The position numbers and the translations under genes were made by a program. This document shows positions 53,720-62,940 of a stretch of 64,000 nt of DNA, in pieces. How positions within the stretch are numbered: position 1 is the first letter of the stretch; each line of letters opens with the position of its first letter. Under the pieces are notes generated by a model, which was not told the origin of the DNA, made no database searches, and saw only the letters and a list, made by a program, of their open reading frames with translations. Source of the DNA: an uncultured Desulfobulbaceae bacterium (GTDB lineage: Bacteria > Desulfobacterota > Desulfobulbia > Desulfobulbales > BM004); contig CAMYKS010000002.1 of the NCBI GenBank assembly GCA_947259115.1, positions 62,001-126,000 of the forward strand, read 5' to 3'.

Positions 53720-55033
53720 TCAATCAATGATGAAATGGATAATTTCAAGATGCCGCAGGGATACACCTCGGTGCTGCAAAACCAGTTTCTGGGCCTTTTC
53801 CCCCAGTTCTTTCCTGAGCGGTCCATCGACAAGAAGCTGTTTTAATATTGCAAAAATATCATCTTCATCATGACAGACAATTGCAGCATTTTTTTCAAGC
53901 AGGTCTGATGCAATTTCAGTAAAGTCGTCCATATAAGGCCCGAAGAGAATAGGTTTGCCAAAGGCTGCGGGCTCAAGGGGGTTATGGCCTCCATCTGGAA
54001 CCAGACTGCCACCAATAAAAGCTAAGTCGCAAAAGCTGTACATACGAGAGAGTTCACCCATGGTATCAAGGATCAACAAAGGGGCTCCAGGAAATTCTTC
54101 GTCCTGAAAGGGTGATGTTCTCTGTCGTACCGTCAGTCCAAGACTGTCTGCAATTTCCTTTATTTCGCGCCCTCTTTCAACCTTGCGGGGGGCTACAACG
54201 AGAAACAGGTCAGGAAAGAGGAGAGATAGACGTTTATAGGCAGACAGGATTGGGAACTCTTCCCCGCTATGGGTAGAGCCGGCAATCCAGACAACCTTTT
54301 CCGCTGATATACCGAATTGTTTCCGGTAAAAAGAGGTTGGCCGCTGTTCCTGTTCCCAGCCTACTGTGTGGGGGAGTACCGCATCATATTTTAAATTCCC
54401 CAGGGCCTTTACCCTGTCTGCATCGACACCGAGTTCGATCATTCTGTCTGCATCTGCAGCCGTCTGCATTGAAATGAACCTGAAAATCCTGAACATGGGC
54501 AGAAAAATAAAACGTAATCTTCGGTAGCGGGAAAAAGAGCTCTGGGAAATGCGGCCGTTAACCAGGATCGCAGGTATATTTTTTATATCCATGATATGAA
54601 GAAAGTTTGGCCAGAAGTCGGTCTCAATTAAAATGAAGAGGTCAGGGCCGATGCTGTTAATTACTTTACGTGCAACCCTATAGAGGTCAAGGGGGAATGG
54701 CACAAAAACATCTATCTCCCGGGCCATTATCTCCCGGGAAAGCTCCTCCCCTGTTTTTGTGGATGCGGAGAAAATCAGGGTGATATCCGGATAGGCTTTG
54801 CGCAATTCTCTAATAAGCGGCTGTGCTGAAAGAACTTCTCCCACGGAAAGGGCATGGATCCATATCCGCTTCCTCCTGTCAGGAAACTTTTGGGTAATTT
54901 CCTCAATACCGAAACCCAGTCTTAAAAGAATTCTTCCACGATACTTGGGAGAAATGATTGCTTTGACTAAAAGCAGAGGAGATAATAGAATCAGGCCGGC
55001 AACCTGAAAAATATTGTAGAGTGCTATATTCAT
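53720..55033 (-). CDS. waaA: Kdo (3-deoxy-D-manno-octulosonate) transferase
   Basis: 437 residues from the ATG at 55033; a TTG at 55060 would add nine residues and lacks a better ribosome site. N-terminal membrane anchor (about 4-24), then the GT30 glycosyltransferase fold: WIHALSVGEVLSAQPLI, ETDFWPNFL, KALGNLKYD, IAGSTHSGEE, and the C-terminal SLVPDGGHNPLEPAAFGKPILFGPY (quoted as GGHNPLEPAAFGKP), which binds CMP-Kdo. Adds one or more Kdo residues to lipid IVA. Converges with the Spy-like operon. Number of Kdo units added cannot be read from sequence. Confidence 0.94.
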   Translation of the reverse strand: MNIALYNIFQVAGLILLSPLLLVKAIISPKYRGRILLRLGFGIEEITQKFPDRRKRIWIHALSVGEVLSAQPLIRELRKAYPDITLIFSASTKTGEELSREIMAREIDVFVPFPLDLYRVARKVINSIGPDLFILIETDFWPNFLHIMDIKNIPAILVNGRISQSSFSRYRRLRFIFLPMFRIFRFISMQTAADADRMIELGVDADRVKALGNLKYDAVLPHTVGWEQEQRPTSFYRKQFGISAEKVVWIAGSTHSGEEFPILSAYKRLSLLFPDLFLVVAPRKVERGREIKEIADSLGLTVRQRTSPFQDEEFPGAPLLILDTMGELSRMYSFCDLAFIGGSLVPDGGHNPLEPAAFGKPILFGPYMDDFTEIASDLLEKNAAIVCHDEDDIFAILKQLLVDGPLRKELGEKAQKLVLQHRGVSLRHLEIIHFIID

Positions 55034-55177
55034 GGAAATTTTTAAATAAACAGCTTTCAATTAAACAAGAACTAAAATGTACCCAGTGTAAAGTTTTTGT
55101 ACGGCAAAGAAGCAGTAAAGAAACTTGTTGCGAAGCCATCAGAATTACATATTTAACTGCTAACACAAACAATTACA

Positions 55178-55930
55178 ATGAACTTACTTCTTTTTGAAGC
55201 AAATGAAATCAAGGCTGATAGTACAGTTTGTCTTCAAGACAGGCGTTCAGAACATATCATCAGGACCCTCGGCTGCAAAACGGGAGACTCCATCCGGGCT
55301 GGAATGATAAACGGACCTGAGGGAACCGGAGAAATACTTGCAATACGGGGGAAAGGGCAAAATGCAGAGGTGATTCTGTGTTTCTCTGCGCAGGGGGAAA
55401 GCGAGCCTGAGCAGCCTGCAATTGATCTTATCCTGGGGATGGTGCGTCCCATCATGCTCAAAAGAATATTGGCCCAGGTAACTTCACTTGGCGTGGGCAG
55501 GATTTTTTTAATTAATGGCAACAGGGTTGAAAAAAGTTTTTTTGGCGCCGGCCTGCTCAAGGATGAAAAGTATCGCACCTACCTCATTGAAGGGCTGGAG
55601 CAGACAAAAGATACATATCTGCCGCAGGTGAGCATACATAAACGTTTCAAACCCTTTATTGAGGATTTTATCCCAACAGTTGCCGGAGACTACGCCAGGA
55701 TGCTGGTTGCACATCCTGATTGCAGGGCGGACCTGAAAGAGAAAGTCGGCAATGGAATCAAAGGAAGATCGCTTTTGGCCGTGGGACCTGAAGGCGGCTG
55801 GGTTGACTTTGAGATAGAGAAGTTTAGTAAACATTCCTTTGTTCCGGTAAGCCTGGGCTCCAGGATACTGCGGACGGATACGGCTGTTGTGGCGCTGCTG
55901 GCCCAGCTGATATTGTTAAGGGGAAAGTAG
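55178..55930 (+). CDS. rsmE: 16S rRNA (uracil-1498-N3)-methyltransferase
   Basis: 250 residues. N-terminal PUA-like domain (about 15-70, RRSEHIIRTLGCKTGDSIRAG), C-terminal SPOUT methyltransferase domain with LGVGRIFLINGNRVEKSFF, the SAM-binding VGPEGGWVDFEIEKF and the knot end LGSRILRTDTAVVALLAQL (LGxRILRxETA pattern, here with Asp for Glu). Methylates U1498 of 16S rRNA in assembled 30S subunits. Divergent from waaA. Confidence 0.92.
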   Translation: MNLLLFEANEIKADSTVCLQDRRSEHIIRTLGCKTGDSIRAGMINGPEGTGEILAIRGKGQNAEVILCFSAQGESEPEQPAIDLILGMVRPIMLKRILAQVTSLGVGRIFLINGNRVEKSFFGAGLLKDEKYRTYLIEGLEQTKDTYLPQVSIHKRFKPFIEDFIPTVAGDYARMLVAHPDCRADLKEKVGNGIKGRSLLAVGPEGGWVDFEIEKFSKHSFVPVSLGSRILRTDTAVVALLAQLILLRGK

Positions 55931-56028
55931 TGTTTCAATTCTCCTTTTATAGCCTGTTCCGGTTTTCAGGAATATTTCAATGCTTGACCCCGGTTTTAGT
56001 CATACTCTTCAAAAAACAAGGTGATTAA

Positions 56029-58965
56029 ATGCAACAAAAAGAATACCGCCCAACTTTTTACCTGACCATCAACTCGCTGTTTATTCTCCTGATAGTTGGA
56101 GTCGGGGGTCTACTCTCCTGGCATAATTATAAAGCCACCGAAGAAATTGTTCTCAAGGGAGCAAACATTGTCTATGACAAGGTTTTGCGGGAAGTAACCC
56201 AGGACTTTTCCCACACCTACAGGCCTGTTTTTCAGTCAGTGCATTTGCTCTCTTTTAATCCGCTTATGAAGGCATCGACACTGGATGAACGTCTGGGGGC
56301 CCTGGAGCTCTTGGGTACGGTGCTGCAAAATCAGCCTGAGGTCGCAGCGCTCCAGGTTGGATACGGTAACGGTGATTATTTCATTATACGATCGATCTCT
56401 TCAGAAAAGGTGCGGAAACTGTTTCATGCCCGGGAAAATTCAACCTACGTTGTGGACAGTATAACTGCCGATCCCGGCAGCAATCAGAAGATGCTGTACA
56501 GGTCGTATTATGATGAATCGTTACAAAAAATTGGTCATCAGCAACCTGAAATAACAGAATATGATCCCCGTGTCAGGCCCTGGTATAAGAAGGCAATGGG
56601 CACTACCCGCGTGGCAGCAAGTGAACCCTATTTTTTCTACTTCCTGAAACAAATTGGAACAACAGTAGGATACAGTCCGCCCGGCTCGGAGTCGGTCATT
56701 GCGGCTGATGTTACCCTGCATCAGCTTTCCGATACTTTACATAAGCATTTGCTTACCCCCCGTTCCGAGATAGCGCTTATTCGAGCCAATGGGAAAGTCC
56801 TGGGGTACAACGATCCTGACAAGCTGATTATCGGTCCTGATGACGATAACTTTGATATTGCTCATTTGTCACAGCTTGAAAGTGGTGTCTTTGACTTTAT
56901 CGACAAGAACAACCTGCTCAAACCAGGCCCACTTCAATTTAAGTATAATAATGAAGAATGGCTGGGAGATGTTCGCACTCTGAATGTCAGTGGCATGGAA
57001 GGACGGAACCTGATCCTGGCCATGGTTTCACCGAGCAGGGAACTCCTGGCCAACGTCATTACCATGGTCAAGCGTTCTTTATTTATCACAGCCGGAATTA
57101 TACTCCTCTCGATTCCAATTGCCTCGTTATTGGCGGCGTTCATCTCCAGGGCACTCCATAGTCTGGCCAGAGAGGCATCATTGATCGGCCGGTTCGATTT
57201 CACCAAACCTATTTCAATCCGTTCAAAAATAAATGAGGTTGACGAACTGGCCCAGTCCATGGGCCTTATGAAAAAGACTATCAGCAGGTTCCTTACGCTC
57301 ATCAATTCCCTTGCCGGTGAACAGAACTTCGATGCAATGATTGAACTGATTACCCAGGAGACCTTGAATGTCAGCGAGGTTGACGGAGTTTTGACCTGGA
57401 TCGTGGATGATCAGACCCATGTACTCGTTCCGGCTGCACTGTTTTCTCAATCCAGCGGGCATATAGGGGTGGAAGGTTTGCCGTCTTTCGCTCTTGACTC
57501 GGACAATGCACTGGTCAGGGCTGCTCACCTCAAGGAAGGCGGCCAGGTGAACCTGAGCAGTAAACAGGATAGCGAATTGGCAATGCTTCTGGAACGATTT
57601 GAGACCGACGACCTTCTTGTGACGGAAATCCCCCTGCGTAACAGGCAGCAGGAGATCATAGGACTGCTCTGTCTCCTCAACAGGGAGACCAGGGATCAAA
57701 AAGGAAACGGGCCGACAGGTTCCCGCATGGATTTTGTCCGCACCTTTTCCGGTTTTGCCGCAGTTTCTCTTGAAAGCAGAAAGCTGCTGGAGATGCAAAA
57801 ACGTTTGATGGATTCGTTTATGCATCTGCTTGCCGGAGCCATTGACGCCAAATCGCCTTACACCGGCGGCCACTGCCAACGGGTACCGGTGATAACCAAG
57901 ATGATTGCCAGGGCCGCATGCGAAGATGATACCCTGTTTAAGGATTACCAGCTTGATGATGAGGGCTGGGAGGCTATCCATCTTGCCGGCTGGCTGCATG
58001 ACTGCGGCAAAGTGACAACTCCTGAGTATGTTGTTGACAAGTCGACAAAACTGGAGACGATCTATGATCGTATCCATGAGATACGGACCAGGTTTGAGGT
58101 ATTGAAAAGGGATGCGCAGATCCGCTATTGGGAGCAGGTGGCAAATGGCGGCGACAGGACTTTACTTAAAGCAGATCTGGAAAAGGAGTGGAGTGGTCTT
58201 GACGACGATTTTGCCTTTATCGCAGAGAGCAACCTTGGTGGCGAGTTCATGGCCCCTGAGAGGATTGAGCGCTTGGAGCAGATAGCACAGCAGAAATGGC
58301 TGAGGACACTAGATAACCGCATCGGTATTTCCTGGGAGGAAGAAAATCGGAGGGCCAGGACACCAAAGCAGGAGTTGCCGGCGGAAGAATTTGTACTGGC
58401 AGACAGGCAGGACCATCTCATTGAGCGCAACGAAAATGAATGTATGCCAGAAGACAATTCCTGGGGTTTCAAGCTGGATGTGCCTGAATACCGATATAAC
58501 CTGGGTGAGCTTTACAACCTTAAGATTGAACGGGGCACCTTGACAGCAGAAGAGCGTTACAAGATAAACGATCATATCGTGCAGACGATTGTCATGCTGG
58601 AAAAATTACCGTATCCCAAGCATCTCAGGGAAGTACCCGAACTTGCCGGAGGCCATCATGAAACCATGGACGGCAAAGGGTATCCAAAACGCCTGTTCGC
58701 GGAGCAGATGTCCATGACTGCCAGGATGATGGCAATTGCCGATATTTTTGAGGCCCTGACAGCCTCTGATCGGCCTTACAAGAAAGCAAAGAAATTAAGC
58801 GATACAATCCGCATAATGAATTTTATGAAAAAGGATCACCATATCGACCCTGATCTTTTTGTCTTGTTTCTCAGGAGCGGAGTCTATCGGGAGTACGCTG
58901 AGCAGTACCTTGATCCTGCACAGATTGACGACTTTGATATTGAGGAGTATCTCAGCCCCTCTTGA
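56029..58965 (+). CDS. Cache-HAMP-GAF-HD-GYP sensor phosphodiesterase
   Basis: 978 residues with AAGGTGATT before the ATG. One TM helix (about 10-30), a large periplasmic Cache-type sensor domain (about 35-340, with EYDPRVRPWYKKAM), a second TM helix (about 345-370), HAMP, a GAF-like domain (about 425-590), then an HD-GYP catalytic domain. The HD motif is His657-Asp658 in GWLHDCGK; HHETMDGKGYP ends at 886. An extra segment of some 160 residues sits between HD and GYP parts (usually about 60 apart). HD-GYP enzymes hydrolyse c-di-GMP or related cyclic dinucleotides. The external ligand is unknown; Cache domains often bind small acids. Confidence 0.88.
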   Translation: MQQKEYRPTFYLTINSLFILLIVGVGGLLSWHNYKATEEIVLKGANIVYDKVLREVTQDFSHTYRPVFQSVHLLSFNPLMKASTLDERLGALELLGTVLQNQPEVAALQVGYGNGDYFIIRSISSEKVRKLFHARENSTYVVDSITADPGSNQKMLYRSYYDESLQKIGHQQPEITEYDPRVRPWYKKAMGTTRVAASEPYFFYFLKQIGTTVGYSPPGSESVIAADVTLHQLSDTLHKHLLTPRSEIALIRANGKVLGYNDPDKLIIGPDDDNFDIAHLSQLESGVFDFIDKNNLLKPGPLQFKYNNEEWLGDVRTLNVSGMEGRNLILAMVSPSRELLANVITMVKRSLFITAGIILLSIPIASLLAAFISRALHSLAREASLIGRFDFTKPISIRSKINEVDELAQSMGLMKKTISRFLTLINSLAGEQNFDAMIELITQETLNVSEVDGVLTWIVDDQTHVLVPAALFSQSSGHIGVEGLPSFALDSDNALVRAAHLKEGGQVNLSSKQDSELAMLLERFETDDLLVTEIPLRNRQQEIIGLLCLLNRETRDQKGNGPTGSRMDFVRTFSGFAAVSLESRKLLEMQKRLMDSFMHLLAGAIDAKSPYTGGHCQRVPVITKMIARAACEDDTLFKDYQLDDEGWEAIHLAGWLHDCGKVTTPEYVVDKSTKLETIYDRIHEIRTRFEVLKRDAQIRYWEQVANGGDRTLLKADLEKEWSGLDDDFAFIAESNLGGEFMAPERIERLEQIAQQKWLRTLDNRIGISWEEENRRARTPKQELPAEEFVLADRQDHLIERNENECMPEDNSWGFKLDVPEYRYNLGELYNLKIERGTLTAEERYKINDHIVQTIVMLEKLPYPKHLREVPELAGGHHETMDGKGYPKRLFAEQMSMTARMMAIADIFEALTASDRPYKKAKKLSDTIRIMNFMKKDHHIDPDLFVLFLRSGVYREYAEQYLDPAQIDDFDIEEYLSPS

Positions 58966-59073
58966 AAAAAAGGTGGTTCAGTTGAAAATATTTCACAGTA
59001 AGTATCTCAATTCCCAGACACCTTATGAAATATTCTGCAAGGCTGCTCGTGGTGCACCTGCAATTTGAATTCA

Positions 59074-59553
59074 CCGAAATTTATTTATGAGGCAGGTCCC
59101 TGCGGTTTTGCACTATATCGCTATCTGATCTGCAGGGGTAGCATTGATCTGTGCAGCTGTCACAGTAGCTGAACTGGGAGATCTTTTCAGCTTCCAGAAC
59201 CCGAAAGAACTTATGGCATATCTTGGCCTGGTTCCTTCGGAATATTCCAGCAGGGAAACTATCAGGCGGTGCGGTATTAATAAACCGTTAACGGCCATGC
59301 CCTCAGAGTACTGGTGGAAGGTGTCTGGACATATAAACATCACGCTCGAATCACCTCCCCCTTGATAAAGCGACAGCGGGAGCTACCGAAAAGTATCTGC
59401 CAGATCTCTTGGAAGGCATAATGAAGGCTGTGCGCCCGCTATAGGAGGATGGTTGCCAGAAAGAAGCCGAATAACGTGGTTGTGATAGCCATTGCTCGTG
59501 AACTTGCTGCTTTTATGTGGGCTATAGTTCAGGAAGTAAAGACGGCGGCATAA
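59074..59553 (+). pseudogene. Degraded IS110-family transposase
   Basis: Remains of a DEDD-type transposase. From about 59074 one frame reads PKFIYEAGPCGFALYRYLICRG, the middle of the IS110 N-terminal catalytic domain (given here in part: YEAGPCGFALYRYL). After a deletion of roughly 200 codons a second frame continues from 59147 with VTVAELGDLFSFQNPKELMA and YLGLVPSEYSS, typical of the C-terminal transposase_20 domain. A third piece at 59455-59553 reads KKPNNVVVIAIARELAAFMW and ends in a stop. At least two frame shifts and a stop separate them; the gene is dead. Confidence 0.8.
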
Positions 59554-59856
59554 AATAACTATCCAGGGTATTGGCAGGCGTGGGATTCCGGTCAGGAGAA
59601 TCCTCGTTACTGCTATTGGATAGGCATATTGCCAAACTCAAGCTCATAGACAGAGGCTGCTCCACTACGAACCTATGTCAGGCGGTAACCAATCCGCGAA
59701 TATCAACGTGCTCAAACGTCGCTACAGGATCTCACCTCTGCTAATAACCTGCATATGAAATGAAAAACCCCCGATAAAACAGGGGGCAATGGATAAGTCT
59801 TTTTTACTTGACACTGTCAGGCATATCAGCAGAAGTCCTGAGTTTTTACACAAAAA
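59554..59856. other. Gene-free 3' flank of the IS110 remnant
   Basis: About 300 bp that most likely includes the former downstream end of the insertion sequence, without recognisable terminal repeats (IS110 elements often lack them). It contains a CCCCC/GGGGG hairpin at 59768-59786 followed by T's on the minus strand, perhaps a second terminator behind the PEP-CTERM-like gene. No frame. Confidence 0.35.
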
Positions 59857-59884
59857 AAGGCTGAGCCATTTCTGACCCAGCCTT
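59857..59884 (-). terminator. Terminator with GAAA tetraloop
   Basis: On the minus strand a 12-bp stem (AAGGCTGGGTCA / TGGCTCAGCCTT, two G-U pairs in RNA) closed by a GAAA tetraloop and followed by seven T's. It starts 8 bases after the stop of the PEP-CTERM-like gene, so close that the coding end and terminator nearly touch. Confidence 0.8.
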
Positions 59885-59892
59885 TTGTATAT

Positions 59893-60627
59893 TCAATAAA
59901 AAATGGTCGTGGGTTCGGGGATTGCGGCGGCGTTGTCAACATCCGAGGCATAGGCCAAGATATTTTCTCTCAACATGAATGCATTTGGCTGCTGCCAGTT
60001 CAGGGTGGTCATGCCGCCGAACATAGCGTAACCGGCACCCCATGTCTTTTCAGCTAAAACCATATTGCCGTTGGCATCGTTTGTGATCAGACCTGTTAAC
60101 CCTGGCCCTGAAATCGTCGCATGTCCGAATTGATTTCCGGTAAATGTGGAACCTGTATTGCCGAAAGGTCCGGTAAAAATGGGATGGGTGGGATTAACAC
60201 CGGTAACATTAGATGAAAAATCTGTATAATTCAATTGGATACCACCAAAGCCAAGGGCCATCCCATTGCCTTCGTTGGGGGCAGAATTTATGAGTACTTT
60301 CCCACCGCTGGACACCCAGCTTTCAAGAGCGGTTTGATTAGCGCCGAGAAAAGACTCCAACTCATTGGCAGTAGAGTCGCCGCCTTCCATAAAGATGAAA
60401 CTTGTGGCACCGGAGAACAGCGTGTTGGTGACAACGGTTTCATACCGCAGATCATCCCAGTTCCCTGCTCCGAAAACGCCGTCCATCGCCTGCTCGTTGT
60501 TGCTTTGTCCCCAAGGGGCTCCAGCCGTCGACCGCATGTAGACAATTGAGTTGGCATATACCATGCTTGCCATGCCGAACATGGTCAGCGCTACAATCAA
60601 TACTCCCAGTAATTTTCCTTTCATCAT
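59893..60627 (-). CDS. Secreted PEP-CTERM-like protein truncated after the PEP motif
   Basis: 244 residues: signal peptide (about 1-25, ending VYA), then a Gly/Asn/Thr-rich extracellular domain of a kind often seen in exosortase substrates. The chain ends AAIPEPTTIFY. AIPEPTTIF is how PEP-CTERM tails begin (Pro-Glu-Pro at 237-239), but the hydrophobic helix and basic cluster that should follow are missing; TGA comes three codons later, then a terminator. So it can probably not be anchored or sorted in the normal way. GGGGGAGA precedes two ATGs (60627, 60624). A sigma-54 promoter lies upstream. No exosortase gene is in the window. Confidence 0.75.
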   Translation of the reverse strand: MMKGKLLGVLIVALTMFGMASMVYANSIVYMRSTAGAPWGQSNNEQAMDGVFGAGNWDDLRYETVVTNTLFSGATSFIFMEGGDSTANELESFLGANQTALESWVSSGGKVLINSAPNEGNGMALGFGGIQLNYTDFSSNVTGVNPTHPIFTGPFGNTGSTFTGNQFGHATISGPGLTGLITNDANGNMVLAEKTWGAGYAMFGGMTTLNWQQPNAFMLRENILAYASDVDNAAAIPEPTTIFY

Positions 60628-61119
60628 TCTCCCCCGTTTAACTTTACTTAATTAATAGTACATAGCAATATGACAGTAATTTCAATAACTATTATTTCAA
60701 AATATAAGCAAAAATCATGCCTAATATTCATGTTTTTATAAATTTAAATAATAACAAGAGGTTATGAGTATTTCGCTGGTTGTTGTGTTCATTCCAGGGC
60801 TGGTTTTCCGGAAACGTGTTGGCTGGCTAACAGAAGGTCAATAATTTGTTAGGTGAGAGTGAGACTATCTTGCCACTATCAATTATTGCAATTATTCTCT
60901 AGCTGCTTTCTGTTGATAATGGCACCCTTCAATCGGCATTCTGCTGAAAACATATCTTGATTGTGCAACAATGGTGAAGATACTTCCAAAAGTATTGACT
61001 CTATCACTGGCATTAAAAGATATCCATCGGTGAAAACCAATGGAATAAACAATTATAACAGTCAGATGAGTACCTGCTCTTTCTTAATTGCATGTAATCT
61101 TATCTCTCGCGCCCCAGAC
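60628..61119. other. Gene-free region upstream of the PEP-CTERM-like gene
   Basis: 490 bp between two minus-strand genes. It holds the sigma-54 promoter at 60707-60722. The rest is AT-rich and, further up (60950-61119), the 3' flank of murJ; no terminator hairpin for murJ is evident. One frame there (60961-61218) overlaps murJ antisense and is not credible. Confidence 0.4.
60707..60722 (-). promoter_or_regulatory. Sigma-54 promoter of the PEP-CTERM-like gene
   Basis: On the minus strand AGGCATGATTTTTGCT fits the -24/-12 consensus TGGCACGN4TTGCT at 13 of the 12+ defined positions that matter most: GG at -24, GC at -12, exact spacing. It lies about 80 bases before the ATG, giving a leader of about 70 bases. 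PEP-CTERM genes are often under sigma-54 control (PrsK/PrsR systems), which supports the call. Confidence 0.65.
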
Positions 61120-62628
61120 CTATCCTTTGATCTTTCCCAGCATTTTATCTGCCAGCATTTTGAACTCGTGGAGTTTCAGCAGGTAGAGTGCAATTCCATA
61201 GACAGCAGCACCGGATAAGACGAAAAAGAATATTCCTGCCAGTTCACTGAGAAATAGCCCTGTTGCAAGATACGAAAGGGAAAACCCTTCCAGTTTCCTG
61301 TACAGAATGAGACCCAGGAAGAGGAAATTTACGGTCATGGCCCCGGAGATTGACAGGGCCATGGCCTTGTGCTGTAGAGAAGTTATGCTCAGAAGAATAA
61401 TGAGAATATTAGCTCCTACAGCCAGAAAACTGCCGGCAACAGGATAGCGCGTGTCGCCAAGGGCATAAAAGACCGGCACCATTACTTTGACAGAGGCATA
61501 GGCAAAGAGGCCGAGCACGTAAAAACGCAGGGCCTCTGCTGTTTTAAAGGTGTCGATTGCACTAAAGCTGCCGTGCTCAAATATTATTCTGATGATGGGG
61601 TCGGCAAGCAGGATCAGTCCGACGGTAGCCGGAATGGTCAGGGAAAAGGCCATGGTCAGGGACGAGGTGAATGTATTCTTCAGACGCGCAAAATCTTTTG
61701 TTGCAGCCTGGCGGGACAAAAGGGGCAGGGTGGCAACCGAAATGGCAACTCCGAAAACACCCACCGGTAATTGGAAAAAACGGAATGCGTAGTTCAGCCA
61801 GGAGAGACTGCCTTCCTGCAGGGATGAGGCAAAATAGGTATTGATGAAGACGTTTATCTGCAGGGCGGCAAGACCAAACACTGCCGGTGCCATAAGCTTT
61901 AAGATGCGCTGCAGTCCGGGATCTTTGAGATTCAGGTGCGGTTTGAATTTGAAATCCGTGCGCAATAGGGATGGCAGTTGACCTCCCAGCTGCAACAGTC
62001 CGCCCATGAGGGTTCCTATGGCCATGCCGACGATGGATGGTTGGCCGTTTTTGCTCAGGAGAAAGGCAAGGCTCACACCGCCGATGATGGAACCGAGGTT
62101 GAAAAAACTTGAGGCCAGGGCGGGTATGAAAAACCGGCCTTTGGTATTCAGTATTCCCATGACCACGGACGAAAGCGAAATAAAAATGAGGAATGGGAAC
62201 ATGATCATGGTGAGAAGATGGGTCAGGGCAACCTTGTCCGGAATTTTTTCAAAGTCAGCGTCCACAAGGGCCAGGACAATTTTATCGGCGAACAGTATGC
62301 CGAGGAGTGTAATAATACTGAGCAGGATGGTGATAAAGACGATGACATTGGAGGCCAGTTTCCAGGTTGCTTCAGGCCCTCGGGTTTCGTCGTAATCTGA
62401 AAAAACTGTGACAAAGGCGGCGCTTAAGGCACCTTCGCCAAAGAGATCCCGCAGGAGGTTGGGTATTCTGAAGGCTACAACAAAGGCATCAAAAGCAAAG
62501 CCTGCCCCAAACAAAACGGCAAATGCCTGCTCCCTGACCAGGCCAAGCACCCTGCTGCACATGACAGCTATACTGACCTTTGAGGCCGAGCGCGCTATTT
62601 TACCTGTGTCTTCTGCCGGTTGTTGCAT
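61120..62628 (-). CDS. murJ: Lipid II flippase
   Basis: 502 residues, 14 hydrophobic helices, the MurJ/MviN length. Starts with a short polar leader then SKVSIAVMCSRVLGLVREQA and PNLLRDLFGEGALSAAFVTVFSDY, the strongest MurJ signature. Arginines in helices 1 and 2 (SRVLGLVRE, FRIPNLLRD) line the central cavity. It flips lipid II to the periplasm for peptidoglycan synthesis. Stands alone, with divergent regulation from the EF-G-like gene. Normal in all respects. Confidence 0.94.
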   Translation of the reverse strand: MQQPAEDTGKIARSASKVSIAVMCSRVLGLVREQAFAVLFGAGFAFDAFVVAFRIPNLLRDLFGEGALSAAFVTVFSDYDETRGPEATWKLASNVIVFITILLSIITLLGILFADKIVLALVDADFEKIPDKVALTHLLTMIMFPFLIFISLSSVVMGILNTKGRFFIPALASSFFNLGSIIGGVSLAFLLSKNGQPSIVGMAIGTLMGGLLQLGGQLPSLLRTDFKFKPHLNLKDPGLQRILKLMAPAVFGLAALQINVFINTYFASSLQEGSLSWLNYAFRFFQLPVGVFGVAISVATLPLLSRQAATKDFARLKNTFTSSLTMAFSLTIPATVGLILLADPIIRIIFEHGSFSAIDTFKTAEALRFYVLGLFAYASVKVMVPVFYALGDTRYPVAGSFLAVGANILIILLSITSLQHKAMALSISGAMTVNFLFLGLILYRKLEGFSLSYLATGLFLSELAGIFFFVLSGAAVYGIALYLLKLHEFKMLADKMLGKIKG

Positions 62629-62714
62629 AAATTGAGATGTCGGTGAATGTAACTGTCAAGATGGTTATAAACTGTTTTCAAATACTTTCTGCCAAAAATT
62701 CTTAAAAAACATGT

Positions 62715-62838
62715 CCAGGAGCCTGTGGGAAAATTCCAAATCTACTGCAAAAACGTTAGAATCGGTTCAAATTTCAGTAAATGTGATCTCAATTCCTCAT
62801 TTTTTCGTAACGATTATAATTCTCTGACAGGCTCCTGG
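62715..62838. repeat. Candidate MITE with CCAGGAGCCTGT terminal inverted repeats
   Basis: CCAGGAGCCTGT at 62715-62726 and its exact complement ACAGGCTCCTGG at 62827-62838 frame 100 bases; extending inward, about 21 of 27 positions pair, including AATT. Terminal inverted repeats of that size with no gene between are typical of a miniature element moved by a transposase elsewhere. No target duplication is evident. It could also be a large regulatory hairpin before the EF-G-like gene. Confidence 0.5.
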
Positions 62839-62910
62839 CAAAGTTTAAGCAAAAGGTGCAAAAATTTTTGCTACATTAGCAGGCTAATGCAAAGAAGACA
62901 ATGTTCTTGC

Positions 62911-62940
62911 TTGACTTTGCCGCTGGCTTAAGAATAGTAT
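62911..62940 (+). promoter_or_regulatory. Sigma-70-type promoter for the EF-G-like gene
   Basis: TTGACT at 62911-62916, 18-base spacer, TAGTAT at 62935-62940. Start would be near 62947, giving a leader of about 145 bases to the ATG at 63093. Confidence 0.45.

Noticed and set aside
59144-59365. Intact small gene of 73 residues
   Set aside because: It is a fragment of an IS110 transposase C-terminus; other fragments lie in different frames on both sides.
60961-61218. 85-residue plus-strand frame
   Set aside because: Half of it is antisense to murJ, with no ribosome site and no coherent composition.
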